From: Apostichopus japonicus
Lineage: Eukaryota; Echinodermata; Holothuroidea; Aspidochirotida; Stichopodidae
Assembly (NCBI RefSeq): GCF_037975245.1
Contig: NC_092576.1
Coordinates: 44,087,611 to 44,151,610 of the forward strand
DNA: 64,000 nt
Direction: 5' to 3'
The translations under genes were made by a program, and so were the position numbers. This document shows, piece by piece, positions 50,201-62,842 of this stretch; position 1 is the first letter of the stretch; each line of letters starts with the position of its first letter. A model generated the notes under the pieces. The model saw nothing but the letters and a program-made list of their open reading frames with translations, made no database searches and had not been told where the DNA came from.

Positions 50201-53200
50201 ACTCATCCTCGTGTCCAGTGGAAGACTAGGTACTTATTCTTGTATCTAGTGAAAGACTAGGTACCCATTATTGTGTCCAGTGCAAGACTAGGTACTCATT
50301 CTTGTGTCCAGTGCAAGACTAGGTACTCATTCTTGTGTCCAGTGGAAGACTAGGTACTCGTTCCTGTCCAGTTCAAGACTAGGTACTCATCCTTGTGTCC
50401 AGTGCAAGATTAGGTACCTATTCTTGTGTCTAGTGCAAGAGTAGGTACTCATTCTTGTGTCCAGTGCAAGATTTGGTACTCATTCTTGTGTCCAGTGCAA
50501 GACTAGGTACTCATCCTTGTGTCCAATGCAAGAAGGTACCCATTCTTGTATCCAGTGCAAGACTAGGTACTCATTCTTGTGTCCAGTGCAAGACTAGGTA
50601 CCCATTCTTGTGTCCAGTGCAAAACTAGGTACTCATTCTTGTGTCCAGTTCAAGACTAGGTACCTATTCTTGTGTCCAGTGCAAGTGTAGGTACTCACAT
50701 CTGTATCCAGTGAAAGACTAGGTACTCATTCTTGTGTCCTGTGCAAGATTAGGTACTCATTACTGTGTCCAGTGCAAGATTTGGTACTCATTCTTGTGTC
50801 CAGTTCAAGACTAGGTACCTATTCTTGTGTCCAGTGCAAGAGTAGGTACTCATTCTTTTGTCCAATGCAAGATTAGGTACTCATTCGTGTCCAGTTCAAG
50901 ACTAGGTACTCATCCTTGTGTCCAGTGCATGACTAGGTACCCATTCTTGTGTCCAGTGCAAGGCTAGGTACTCATTCTTGTATTCAGTGCAAGACTAGGT
51001 ATCCATTCCTGTGTCCAGTGCAAGACTAGGTACTCATTATTGTGTCCAGTGCAAGATTGGGTACTCATTCTTGTGTCCAGTGCAAGAGTAGGTACTCATT
51101 CTTGTGTCCAGTTCAAGACTAGGTACCTATTCTTGTGTCCAGTGCAAGACTAGGTACCCATTCTTGTGTCCAGTTCAAGACTAGGTACCTATTCTTGTGT
51201 CCAGTGCAAGACTAGGTACTCATTCTTGTGTCCAGTGCAAGATTAGGTACCTATTCTTGTGTCCAGTGCAAGTGTAGGTACTCTCATCTGTATCCAGTGA
51301 AAGACTAGGTACCCATTCTTGTGTCCTGTGCAAGACTAGGTACTCATTCCTGTGTCCAGTGCAAGATTTGGTACTCATTCTTGTGTCCAGTTCAAGACTA
51401 GGTACCTATTCTTGTGTCCAGTGGAAGAGTAGGTACTCATTCTTTTATCCAATGCAAGATTAGGTACTCATTCGTGTCCAGTTCAAGACTAGGTACTCAT
51501 CCTTGTGTCCAGTGCAAGACTAGGTACCCATTCTTGTGTCCAGTGCAAGGCTAGGTACTCATTCTTGTATCCAGTGCAAGACTAGGTACCCATTCCTGTG
51601 TCCAGTGCAAGACTAGGTACTCATTATTGTGTCCAGTGCAAGATTGGGTACTCATTCTTGTGTCCAGTGCAAGAGTAGGTACTCATTCTTGTGTCCAGTT
51701 CAACACTAGGTACCTATTCTTGTGTCCAGTGCAAGACTAGGTACTCATTCTTGTGTCCAGTTCAAGACTAGGTACCTATTCTTGTGTCCAGTGCAAGACT
51801 AGGTACTCATTCTTGTGTCCAGTTCAAGATTAGGTACCTATTCTTGTGTCCAGTGCAAGAGTAGGTACTCGTTCGTGTCCAGTTCAAGACCAGGTACTAA
51901 TCCTTGTTTCCAGTGAAAGACTAGGTACCAATTCTTGTGTCCAGTGCAAGACTAGGTACACATTCTAGTGTCCAGTGCAAGACTAGGTACTCATTCTTGT
52001 GTCCAGTTCAAGACTAGGTACCTATTCTTGTGTTCAGTGCAAGTGTAGGTACTCACATCTTGTATCCAGTGAAAGACTATGTACCCATTCTTGTGTCCTG
52101 TGCAAGACTAGGTACTCATTCTTGTGTCCAGTGCAAGATTGGGTACTCATTCTTGTGTCCAGTGCAAGCGTAGGTACTCATTCTTGTGTCCAATGGAAGA
52201 TTAGGTACCCATTCTTGTGTCCAGTGCAAGAGTAGGTACTCATTCGTGTCCAGTTCAAGACTAGGTACTCATCCTTGTGTCCAGTGCAAGATTAGGTACC
52301 CATTCTTGTGTTCAATGCAAGATTAGGTGCCCATTCTTGTGTCCAGTGCAAGACTAGGTACCCATTCTTGTGTCCAGTGCAAGATTAGGTACTCATTCTT
52401 GTATCCAGTGCAAGACTAGGTACCCATTCCTGTGTCCAGTGCAAGACTAGGTACTCATTATTGTGTCCAGTGCAAGATTGGGTACTCATTCTTGTGTCCA
52501 GTGCAAGAGTAGGTACTCATTCTTGTGTCCAGTTCAAGACTAGGTACCTATTCTTGTGTCCAGTGCAAGACTAGGTACTCATTCTAGTGTCCAGTTCAAG
52601 ACTAGGTACCTATTCTTGTGTCCAGTGCAAGACTAGGTAATCATTCTTTTGTCCAGTGCAAGATTAGGTACCTATTCTTGTGTCCAGTGCAAGTGTAGGT
52701 ACTCACATCTGTATCCAGTGAAAGACTAGGTACCCATTCTTGTGTCCTGTGCAAGACTAGGTACTCATTCCTGTGTTCAGTGCAAGATTTGGTACTCATT
52801 CTTGTGTCCAGTTCAAGACTAGGTACCTATTCTTGTGTCCAGTGCAAGAGTAGGTACTCATTCTTTTATCCAATGCAAGATTAGGTACTCATTCGTGTCC
52901 AGTTCAAGACTAGGTACTCATCCTTGTGTCCAGTTCAAGACTAGGTACCTATTCTTGTGTCCAGTGCAAGTGTAGGTACTCACATCTGTATCCAGTGAAA
53001 GACTAGGTACTCATTCTTGTGTCCTGTGCAAGACTAGGTACTCATTACTGTGTCCAGTGCAAGATTTGGTACTCATTCTTGTGTCCAGTTCAAGACTAGG
53101 TACCTATTCTTGTGTCCAGTGCAAGAGTAGGTACTCATTCTTTTGTCCAATGCAAGATTAGGTACTCATTCGTGTCCAGTTCAAGACTAGGTACTCATCC

Positions 53201-55356
53201 TTGTGTCCAGTGCATGACTAGGTACCCATTCTTGTGTCCAGTGCAAGGCTAGGTACTCATTCTTGTAACCAGTGCAAGACTAGGTACCCATTCCTGTGTC
53301 CAGTGCAAGACTAGGTACTCATTATTGTGTCCAGTGCAAGATTGGGTACTCATTCTTGTGTCCAGTGCAAGAGTAGGTACTCATTCTTGTGTCCAGTTCA
53401 AGACTAGGTACCTATTCTTGTGTCCAGTGCAAGACTAGGTACCCATTCTTGTGTCCAGTTCAAGACTAGGTACCTATTCTTGTGTCCAGTGCAAGACTAG
53501 GTACTCATTCTTGTGTCCAGTGCAAGATTAGGTACCTATTCTTGTGTCCAGTGCAAGTGTAGGTACTCTCATCTGTATCCAGTGAAAGACTAGGTACCCA
53601 TTCTTGTGTCCTGTGCAAGACTAGGTACTCATTCCTGTGTCCAGTGCAAGATTTGGTACTCATTCTTGTGTCCAGTTCAAGACTAGGTACCTATTCTTGT
53701 GTCCAGTGCAAGAGTAGGTACTCATTCTTTTATCCAATGCAAGATTAGGTACTCATTCGTGTCCAGTTCAAGACTAGGTACTCATCCTTGTGTCCAGTGC
53801 AAGACTAGGTACCCATTCCTGTGTCCAGTGCAAGACTAGGTACTCATTATTGTGTCCAGTGCAAGATTGGGTACTCATTCTTGTGTCCAGTGGAAGAGTA
53901 GGTACTCATTCTTGTGTCCAGTTCAAGACTAGGTACCTATTCTTGTGTCCAGTGCAAGACTAGGTACTCATTCTAGTGTCCAGTTCAAGACTAGGTACCT
54001 ATTCTTGTGTCCAGTGCAAGACTAGGTACTCATTCTTGTGTCCAGTGCAAGATTAGGTACCTATTCTTGTGTCCAGTGCAAGTGTAGGTACTCACATCTG
54101 TATCCAGTGAAAGACTAGGTACCCATTCTTGTGTCCTGTGCAAGACTAGGTACTCATTCCTGTGTCCAGTGCAAGATTTGGTACTCATTCTTGTGTCCAG
54201 TTCAAGACTAGGTACCTATTCTTGTGTCCAGTGCAAGAGTAGGTACTCATTCTTTTATCCAATGCAAGATTAGGTACTCATTCGTGTCCAGTTCAAGACT
54301 AGGTACTCATCCTTGTGTCCAGTGCAAGACTAGGTACCCATTCTTGTGTCCAGTGCAAGGCTAGGTACTCATTCTTGTATCCAGTGCAAGACTAGGTACC
54401 CATTCCTGTGTCCAGTGCAAGACTAGGTACTCATTATTGTGTCCAGTGCAAGATTGGGTACTCATTCTTGTGTCCAGTGCAAGAGTAGGTACTCATTCTT
54501 GTGTCCAGTTCAAGACTAGGTACCTATTCTTGTGTCCAGTGCAAGACTAGGTACTCATTCTTGTGTCCAGTTCAAGACTAGGTACCTATTCTTGTGTCCA
54601 GTGCAAGTGTAGGTACTCACATCTTGTATCCAGTGAAAGACTATGTACCCATTCTTGTGTCCTTTGCAAGACTAGGTACTCATTCTTGTGTCCAGTGCAA
54701 GATTGGGTACTCATTCTTGTGTCCAGTGCAAGCGTAGGTACTCATTCTTGTGTGCAATGGAAGTTTAGGTACCCATTCTTGTGTCCAGTGCAAGAGTAGG
54801 TACTCATTCGTGTCCAGTTCAAGACTAGGTACTCATCCTTGTGTCCAGTGCAAGATTAGGTACCCATTTTTTTGTCCAATGCAAGATTAGGTGCCCATTC
54901 TTGTGTCCAGTGCAAGACTAGGTACCCATTCTTGTGTCCAGTGCAAGACTAGGTACTCATTCTTGTGTCCAGTGCAAGACTAGGTACTCATTATTGTGTC
55001 CAGTGCAAGATTGGGTACTCATTCTTGTGTCCAGTGCAAGACTAGGTACCCATTCTTGTGTCCAGTTCAAGACTAGGTACCTATTCTTGTGTCCAGTGCA
55101 AGACTAGGTACTCATTCTTGTGTCCAGTGCAAGATTTGGTACCTATTCTTGTGTCCAGTGCAAGTGTAGGTACTCACATCTGTATCCAGTGAAAGACTAG
55201 GTACCCATTCTTGTGTCCTGTGCAAGACTAGGTACTCATTCCTGTGTCCAGTGCAAGATTTGGTACTCATTCTTGTGTCCAGTTCAAGACTAGGTACCTA
55301 TTCTTGTGTCCAGTGCAAGAGTAGGTACTCATTCTTTTATCCAATGCAAGATTAGG

Positions 55357-55873
55357 AAATGCCTTACTCTTTGGTTTACCACAATCTCAGCTCTCCCGAC
55401 TTCAACGTCTTCAGAATACTGCAGCTAGAGTTGTAACTTTGTCAAGAAAATCATCTTATATAACACCTATACTACGAGATCTACACTGGCTACCTATTTC
55501 TTATAGGATTATCTACAAAATTCTCCTCATTGTTTTTAAATCACTTAATAACATGGCTCCTATGTATGTTTCAGAATTACTCCAATTGTACTCTCCATCA
55601 CGGAATCTTCGTTCAAGCAGCACGCTTAACCTCCAGGAACACAGGTCTAAACATTTGTGGGGTGACAGGTCTTTCAGGGTTGCCGCCCCACGCCTTTGGA
55701 ACACTTTACCATATGAACTGAAGTCATGCACCAGTATTGCAGCTTTCAAGAAACACCTTAAAACTCACCTTATGCGTGAAGCTTTCCAGTAGTTCTATTT
55801 GACTTTTTTCCATGTTGCGCCTTGAGCACCCTGTAGGGTGGATATGTGCGCATTATAAATCTCTGTTATTATT
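55357..55873 (+). mobile_element. 5'-truncated CR1/L2-like LINE inserted in the satellite
   Basis: A unique block begins and ends sharply within the 31-bp array. The 3' end has the GCGCATTATAAATCTCTG segment and a TTATTATTA tail typical of CR1/L2-group elements. ATTAGG borders both sides (55351-55356 and 55874-55879), compatible with a short target duplication. Removing the block joins two half-monomers into a normal satellite unit. Confidence 0.9.
55358..55792 (+). pseudogene. C-terminal fragment of a LINE reverse transcriptase ORF2
   Basis: An open frame of 144 codons runs from the insertion edge to a TAG. It has the family's conserved C-terminal landmarks in order: LQRLQNTAARVV, ITPILRDLHWLPISYRI, LNNMAPMYVSELL, SRNLRSS and FRVAAPRLWNTLP, then FKKHLKTHL. 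All catalytic parts (endonuclease, YADD-type polymerase core) lie upstream of the truncation and are absent, so the copy is dead. The lack of stops suggests a fairly recent insertion. Confidence 0.92.
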
Positions 55874-57489
55874 ATTAGGTACTCATTCGTGTCCAGTTCA
55901 AGACTAGGTACTCATCCTTGTGTCCAGTGCAAGACTAGGTACCCATTCTTGTGTCCAGTGCAAGGCTAGGTACTCATTCTTGTATCCAGTGCAAGACTAG
56001 GCACCCATTCCTGTGTCCAGTGCAAGACTAGGTACTCATTATTGTGTCCAGTGCAAGATTGGGTACTCATTCTTGTGTCCAGTGCAAGACTAGGTACTCA
56101 TTCTTGTGTCCAGTTCAAGACTAGGTACCTATTCTTGTGTCCAGTGCAAGACTAGGTACTCATTCTTGTGTCCAGTTCAAGACTAGGTACTCATTCTTGT
56201 GTCCAGTGCAAGACTAGGTACTCATTCTTGTGTCCAGTGCAAGATTAGGTACCTATTCTTGTGTCCAGTGCAAGAGTAGGTACTCGTTTGTGTCCAGTTC
56301 AAGACTAGGTACTAATCCTTGTTTCCAGTGAAAGACTAGGTACCAATTCTTGTGTCCAGTGCAAGACTAGGTACACATTCTAGTGTCCAGTGCAAGACTA
56401 GGTACTCATTCTTGTGTCCAGTTCAAGACTAGGTACCTATTCTTGTGTCCAGTGCAAGTGTAGGTACTCACATCTTGTGTCCAATGCAAGATTAGGTACC
56501 TATTCTTGTGTCCAGTGCAAGACTAGGTACTCATTCTTGTGTCCAGTGCAAGACTAGGTACCCATTCTTGTGTCCAGTGCAACATAAGGTACTTATTCTT
56601 GTGTCGTGCAAAACTAGGTACTCATTCTTGTGTCCAGTTCAAGACTAGGTACCTATTCTTGTGTCCAGTGCAAGAGTAGGTACTCATTCTTGTGTCCAAT
56701 GCAAGATTAGGTACCCATTCTTGTGTCCAGTGCAAGACTAGGTACTCGTTCGTGTCCAGTGCAAGACTAGGTACTCATTCTTGTGTCCAGTACAAGACTA
56801 GATACTCATTCTTGTATCCAGTGTAAGACTAAGTACTCATTTTTGTGTCTAGTGCAAGACTAGGTACTCATTCTTGTATCCAGTGAAAGACTAGGTACCC
56901 ATTCTTGTGCCTAGTGGAAGAATAAGTCCCCACTCTTGGGTCCAGCGCAAGACTAGGTACCCATTCTTGTGTCCAGTGCAAGATTGGTTACCCATTCTTG
57001 TGTCCAGTGCAAGAGTATGTACTCATTCTTGTGTGCAATGCAAGAGTATGCACTCATTCTTGTGTGCAATGCAAGATTAGGTATTCATTCTTGTGTCCAA
57101 TGCAAGAGAAGGTACCTATTCTTGTGTCCAGTGCAAGACAAGGTACCTATTCTTGTGTCCAGTGCAAGAGTAGGTACTTATTCTTGTGTCCATTGCAAGA
57201 TTAGGTTCCCATTCTTGTGTCCAGTTCAAGACTAGGTACTTATCCTTGTGTCCAGTGGAAGGCTAGGTACCCATTCTTGTGTCCAGTGCAAGACTAGGTA
57301 CTCATTCTTGTGTCCAGTGCAAGAGTAGGTACTCATTCTTGTGTCCAGTGCAAGATTAGGTACACATTCTTGTGTCCAGTGCAAGAGTAGGTACCTATTC
57401 TTGTTTCCAGAGGAAGAGTAGGTACTCATTCTTGTGTCCAGTTCAAGACTAGGTACACATTCTTATGGCCAGTGCAAGACCAGGGGTGT

Positions 57490-59040
57490 AAAAAATGTTT
57501 TCTTCCTGGCAAGTAAGGTATCATCTCCCACCAACCATATGGATGCGGAACAGCCATCGCGCCGCTTTAGTGGCACAAGGGGGTGCCTCAGGGGCATTCT
57601 CCATAAGTTTATACTCAATACACAACATAGTCTTTTGACTATGGAGATAAAACTCTGAAACTCAATAGAGAAATTACCAATTGTGTATGAAAAGTAAGTT
57701 GGTTCACCTTTCAAATTTTACGAAGGATTCAGCAAACACTTTCGAAAAATTTACTCGAAACTGGCATATCATGCTAAATGCAACTATTGTCATGTAAAGA
57801 AGGCTCTAGTACACCCATTTCTGAATAAACTGTAAGACCACATCAGGTGTTAAGCGGGGGAAAAAGAAAGTATTTTCTAGAATTTCCAAAAATACAGAAA
57901 AAATAATATCCTACCATAGTTAAGTGCATAGCAAAAACCCTAACCACCTTGTCGGTTACAGATCTCAAGTAACTACAAAAACACAACTAAATATATTGCG
58001 AAGGTGACGTTTTCTACAAGAACATGGAAACAATATTTAGCATTTAGTTAATCATGCCAAGGGGCCTAAAACACGGGAATACAAGGTTTACTTTCATAAT
58101 AAAGATGGTCATAGCTATAGCTTGGCCTTGATATCGTGATATGCGTGTATGGTATGGGTGGTGCCTTGTGTATTCCATAAAACGTTCCTTGGAAACTTGC
58201 CAAAAAATGTTAACCAACAGGTGTTAGACAGGGGAAGAGCTCACAGGTACCTGGGAAAATTTGCAGCACATGTAGCCTACCGTATTATTTAAGTAGGGTT
58301 AAACCGTAGTGCAGTTGTAAACTGATGTACGTATGGTGCAGGCTATTCATTGTGAGGCAGTCTAGAAATGGGGCTTTGCCTAACGTTGTTTGTTTCATAA
58401 TATCGGAACTTTTGTAAGTTAAACTTTTTAAAGATTGTAAGACAGATTGAATCTCTTTTCATTATATAACAAAATATAGCTACTCTAACTTGTCATTTTA
58501 AAATTTTCATCAGTTCTGTGACAATTTAAATTAAAAAATTGTCAGTATTTGAATCCTCAACTGCGAATTTTTTATCGTCAGACACGCAAAAATACCAAAA
58601 TTTTCCGGCGACCTTCGCCTTCTGCACCCCCACAAAGGGTTCCACCCTTGACCCCACCAGGGCCGTAAGGCGGGCCTTTGGATCCCACGCCATTATGCTC
58701 GCACGCTACACGTGCTGGGCGTGTTCGCTGCGCGAACACCGCCGGTAAATCGGCAGTGTGTTCGCGGGAAATTAAACAAGGTTTTCCAACACTGGCTTGA
58801 GAGATGCAGCGGGCTGGCGGCGGCGATGCCTTTGAGTGTATTAAATAGTTATGAGAAATAAAGACACCCAGACACTAGTAAGTTTTTTCTGACTTTTTAT
58901 GTCTTTTTTAAATTTTATTTCCTCTTTGGCTCTTTCTCTAACCTTGTTTCCACCTTATTTTTTTCCCACTGCGTGTGAGATTTCCCACAAGTTATCAACA
59001 TTTCCCGGCAATGAGCTTCCCTTTTTGGCGTCTTTTTACA
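57490..59040. other. Unique AT-rich DNA right of the satellite, with a GC-rich island
   Basis: No gene recognised. A GC-rich patch at about 58600-58770 contrasts with its surroundings and contains a near-perfect hairpin (58721-58739). Confidence 0.5.
58721..58739. other. Short hairpin GTGTTCG-CTGCG-CGAACAC
   Basis: Seven-base perfect arms around a five-base loop, within the GC-rich patch; GTGTTCGCGGG recurs about 30 bp downstream. Confidence 0.7.
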
Positions 59041-59043
59041 GGC

Positions 59044-59260
59044 CTGTGCAAGACTATGTAGCCTAAACATTTCTTGTATCGTGCAGGACTAGGTATTCAC
59101 ACTCATGTTTAGTGCAGACTAGGTACTCATTCTTGTGTCCTGTGCAAGAGTAGGTACTCATTCTAGTGTCCAGTGCAAGACTAGGTACTCATTCTCTTGT
59201 CCAGATACTAGGTACTCATACTTATGTCTAGTGCAGGATTAAGTGCTCATAATTATGCTT
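59044..59260. repeat. Outlying fragment of the 31-bp satellite
   Basis: Seven or so degenerate units (GACTAGGTACTCATTCTTGT and relatives, plus one subfamily-A-like unit with TATTCACACTCATG), 1.5 kb right of the main array. Confidence 0.85.
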
Positions 59261-59269
59261 AGAGCCCTG

Positions 59270-60180
59270 TACTCTTACCCTTACTTATACCCATGCTTGT
59301 ATGCATACTCATCCTAACAACACTATGAATTCCTTCTTGTACACATCCTCTTGCTGTGTTACTTATAACAATGCTGTCTGTAACCAACCATCTCAAGGAA
59401 GGAGGCTGTTCACCTGACAAGGTACCTCAATAAAACTGAGACCGCGTGTGCATTCAAACTATTCCCAAGGACTCGATACTGTTGTTTGCGACTGAGTTCA
59501 GATGGAAAACCTGAAAGAAAAGAGCAAATAAGTCATGGAAATGTTGATGAATAAATTCCCAGAAATTGGTTTCTTCTTCAACACTGAACAAATACTACGC
59601 ATATGGAACTTAGGCAAACAGGTGTGGAGGATTAATACTATATTTATTTCTGAAGTGGGGTGTCTGTTTCTGGTTGGGAGGAGAAGCTGGGGATGGGTTA
59701 GGGGTTGGAGGTTAGACAGAGGGTTGCTGGAATATTGCTCCTGTTTTGACTATTAATGCATCATTTCTATACAATTTCCGTAATACCTCCCAGTATCGCG
59801 ATTCCAGTAACATGGCTTGATATTTGGGATAAAGTGCCCACTTTATGTAAGAAATGGTTTGATCACTTTGAGAATCACATTCAAATCATATTCTCTTCTT
59901 CCATCTACTATAACAATGTTGCAATAGTTGAGAGGGAGGGGGCAGTGAAGGAGCGTCCATACAGTCAGAGAGATCTTCTGCAAACAGGTGACCCACTGTT
60001 CACCTCTTTGTGTATGAACTCATTCTCTGGGACTACGTCACTAAGTTGTTTACACCTGGTGTCTTAGTGGTTGTTGAGTAATGTTGGTGTTTTCCGGTAA
60101 TGAGTAAGCCGATCAGCTGGTTCATTTATTTCCTTATTTGGGCTGGGCAGGAAGTTGTATTGTTTTAGGGTACTTTCCTT
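59270..60180. other. Unique DNA without recognisable genes
   Basis: Frames up to about 100 codons are present but show no motif or splice context that I recognise. Confidence 0.45.
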
Positions 60181-61050
60181 TGGCTCTATAAGAAGGCCAG
60201 TTTACCAGCGATCTGTGCAACTCACTTGACAGCCCTCAGCCGTCGATTGGATGTCGGAGACAGCACCATTAGAAATTACATCATAATTTCTGTACAGGTA
60301 CGAACCACTTTGTATTTTCCAGAAGTAAACTTCTTAGTGAAGTAACGTTCAGTTACTCTGTGATGGCTCAAAGTAAATTAATTTAATTAATATATATTAA
60401 AAAAAATTATAGTTTACAATCCATGGTGTAATTTAGCAACTATGTGTTCCATTTATAATGACATATAGCCAATGTTGTTTATCCCGTTATGAGTATTTCT
60501 GTATTGTGTACTCTATAGGTTACACTATGACTATATGCTACATGTATATTAGAATTTATCGTTTTGTGGTATCCTTATTAGCTGATATGTGTTCTTTAGC
60601 TTCCCTTGGTGACAGTTCTTGTCAGAGGTTGGCCCTAAATAGTTTTGCTTCTGTTTGGTGGTACATATGCTATGTTTATGAGAGACTTATCATATAGGGT
60701 ATTTATGGTGTTATATTATTTTAAGTATTTATGCATCTAGTTGTCTATTAGCAACATGCTAGTAATTAGGTTAGGGCAATTAGCACTTGACTGAGACTTA
60801 CTGCATGGTGTCCATCATTGACTGCCCCGTCGGCTAGATGTGAGCTTTATTACTTATGCTATTTACTGGAAACATATTTCTTAATGATTCAAGTGTATTT
60901 ATTGTAGATTTGCCTGTCTGTATTTAGTGTTGAGCCCATTGTATGATTATATTGCTATGTAAGTTAGGCCACTCACTTGACAGCCCTCAGCCGTCAATAT
61001 GATGTAGACATCACCATTATAATTTACTTCATAATTTCTATACAGGTTCT
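60180..61050 (+). repeat. Direct repeat pair, possible LTR or duplicated 5' exon
   Basis: 60220-60298 and 60971-61046 share ACTCACTTGACAGCCCTCAG, then CACCATTA and CATAATTTC, and both end TACAGGT; the step is 751 bp. A TATA-like CTATAAG sits at about 60186, roughly 30 bp before the first copy. This could be an LTR fragment with an internal duplication or an alternative leader exon; no coding sequence settles it. Confidence 0.45.
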
Positions 61051-61464
61051 TCGGGTTTGGGTCGGCATGACTCACGTCCTGGTCGTAAGATGCCCCTCCC
61101 CACCAGGCAATGATGTGCCCTGATCGGACAGAGGGCCCAGCGGGTCTAGAAAGGGAGTGAATCCCTACCCCCTACCAGTGTCACCACCCAGATAAAGATG
61201 AAATTGATTGTTTTAATTGTTTAATATTTCAACAGACTAGGAATCGTCTGTCGTTCTTTATTACTTTACCTTTTTTCTCTTTCTGTCTTTAACTTATGAA
61301 TATATAGATGACATAGCCACATATGCATGTGTTTACATTGAAACCAACTAGTTGCTGGAGCATTACTACCACTCCATTTTGAACTTTGCAATCTCACGTT
61401 CAAGATTTTGCCTAAATCCTACCTGAACATAACTTCAGTTTAACAGATATGACTTTTTACTTAC

Positions 61465-62842
61465 TAAATTCTTTTGGAAAACAGTGAAAGTTGGCAACTT
61501 CCCTCGGTGTGAAATATCTCAAGCCGAGCTGTTGGAGGCGAAGCAAGGTCACATTAGAGTCAAGTCGGTCTTCAAACGCCCATTGTTTCTAGAAAGTAAA
61601 AGTCACTAATCAAAATCAAATAACTTAGTCACATGATCAAACATGCAGATCAAACTTGAAACTAAGGGAGTGAACACCAATCACATGACTTCAGATTGAT
61701 CATGTGATTAATTTAAATGTATAGCACAGTAACTTCAAAGTGTGCTTACAAATACTGTAACTGCCTCACCATATACCATCATGATGCCACAGTGTTACTG
61801 TTCACAGGATTACAGAGAGAGTTACAGTAAAGCTGTTTGTCTGTTATGAGTTTCGACTGTGTCCCATTGTTCCCATACCTCTACAAACATTTTGTCTGGC
61901 ATCACTTGTTTACACCACATTTGAAAACAATTCACAGATTTAATCTTTTTTCTAATGTATCTCCTTGTCAAAGCAGCATGAAACAGTAAAGAGAAAACTT
62001 CATGGTTTGTAAATATCATTTGAACAAATTCACAAACTGTACAATTTACTCTGTGTACAAATAGAGCTGTAGTTATACATCTGTGTACTGGTTTACCTGT
62101 GAATAGCAATGTACTATGTAACATTGCCCTCATTACTCCTTCAAACAGGTCTGACACAAGGGTGTTGTGGGGGGGGGGGGGACGGGGGACAAAGCTTCAG
62201 ACCCAGTTATGTAGGTGATATGGGATAAAGAATAATGTATTATAATATTCGTAATATACTCAAGGAATAAACCATGGTTGCATGAATTTGCTTTGCCTGA
62301 AAGAATACCTTACTATCCATAAATGGAGCACTGACATGGATCTCAATGCCCCTACCTACAAAGACTCACATCGGTGTGTTTACATTGGTATTTATCACAA
62401 CCACTTACCTTTAATAATCTGTTCAAAGCGATTTTTCTGAATCTATGAAAAAAATCTGTAAGGTGTTGATGAAGTTGGTCAGTTAAAGGTAAAGATGGCC
62501 ATTACCCAAAGAAGATCCCGCCTTCCTAAGGTTCCCTAATGTCTTTCAAAAGTGTCCAAAGAGTGTCAATTATGCTGAACACAATTAAATTGTTGGAAAA
62601 AAGAGAGTTTTTACTTGAATTTAGGAGGTTTTTTGTTTGTTAATTCTCTAGGTTATCGACATAAATCTCCAGGCACTGTTCTGAATCTCCAGGCAAAATA
62701 GGTGTGTTGGAGACGGGAGGGGGCGCTGTTGGTATGGCAATCTTTATCCTACTGAGTCACTAATGAATTGTGTGCAGTGCTTACCGTTAATGAGTTGTTA
62801 CGTTGAAGAAAAGAACCTGTTCCTTCCACATAGTGTCCATAC
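61465..62842 (-). CDS. TRDMT1: tRNA (cytosine-5) methyltransferase TRDMT1/DNMT2, two exons, partial
   Basis: DNMT2-family enzyme that methylates C38 of tRNA-Asp and a few other tRNAs. Exon 62842-62785 encodes YGHYVEGTGSFLQRNNSLT; the acceptor is CTGCAG and the donor GTAAGC. Exon 61588-61465 encodes a linker, then LGLRYFTPREVANFHCFP, matching the family's motif IX-X region; the acceptor is TTTCTAG and the donor GTAAGT. Phases agree (0 between them). The spacing from the GTGS motif to RYFTP is 32 residues, close to the human protein. The catalytic PCQ and ENV regions would be in exons right of the window. The final exon with the QRYRLLGNS motif was not found between 61464 and 57.5 kb. Confidence 0.88.
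61822..62157 (-). other. 111-codon open frame inside the TRDMT1 intron, unrecognised
   Basis: Begins MSDLFEGVMRAM and is rich in Phe, Val, His and Cys. It lies between the two TRDMT1 exons on the same strand. No family is recognised and splicing in is not needed for the gene model. Probably a chance frame or part of an old repeat. Confidence 0.2.
62167..62180. repeat. G homopolymer run
   Basis: About 14 G in a row within the TRDMT1 intron; assembly length may be unreliable here. Confidence 0.85.

Larger units (their letters stand above)
38405..57485. repeat. 31-bp satellite array, subfamily B, about 19 kb
   Basis: Monomers read CAAGACTAGGTACTCATTCT then TGTGTCCAGTG, with common variants TACCCATT, TACCTATT and CCAGTTC. 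Dividing length by period gives about 600 units. Higher-order copies are plain: a segment near 39.6-40.7 kb recurs about 1111 bp later, and a variant block (ACATCTTGTATCCAGT with GACTATGTACCC) recurs with 2706-, 2281- and 2564-bp steps from about 47.07 kb. A LINE splits the array at 55357-55873. Cys-rich frames through it arise from the 31-bp period, which cycles all three frames every 93 bp. Confidence 0.97.

Noticed and set aside
38405-57485. CRISPR-like array
   Set aside because: The units are contiguous 31-bp repeats without unique spacers, in a eukaryotic context with spliced genes and a LINE insertion.
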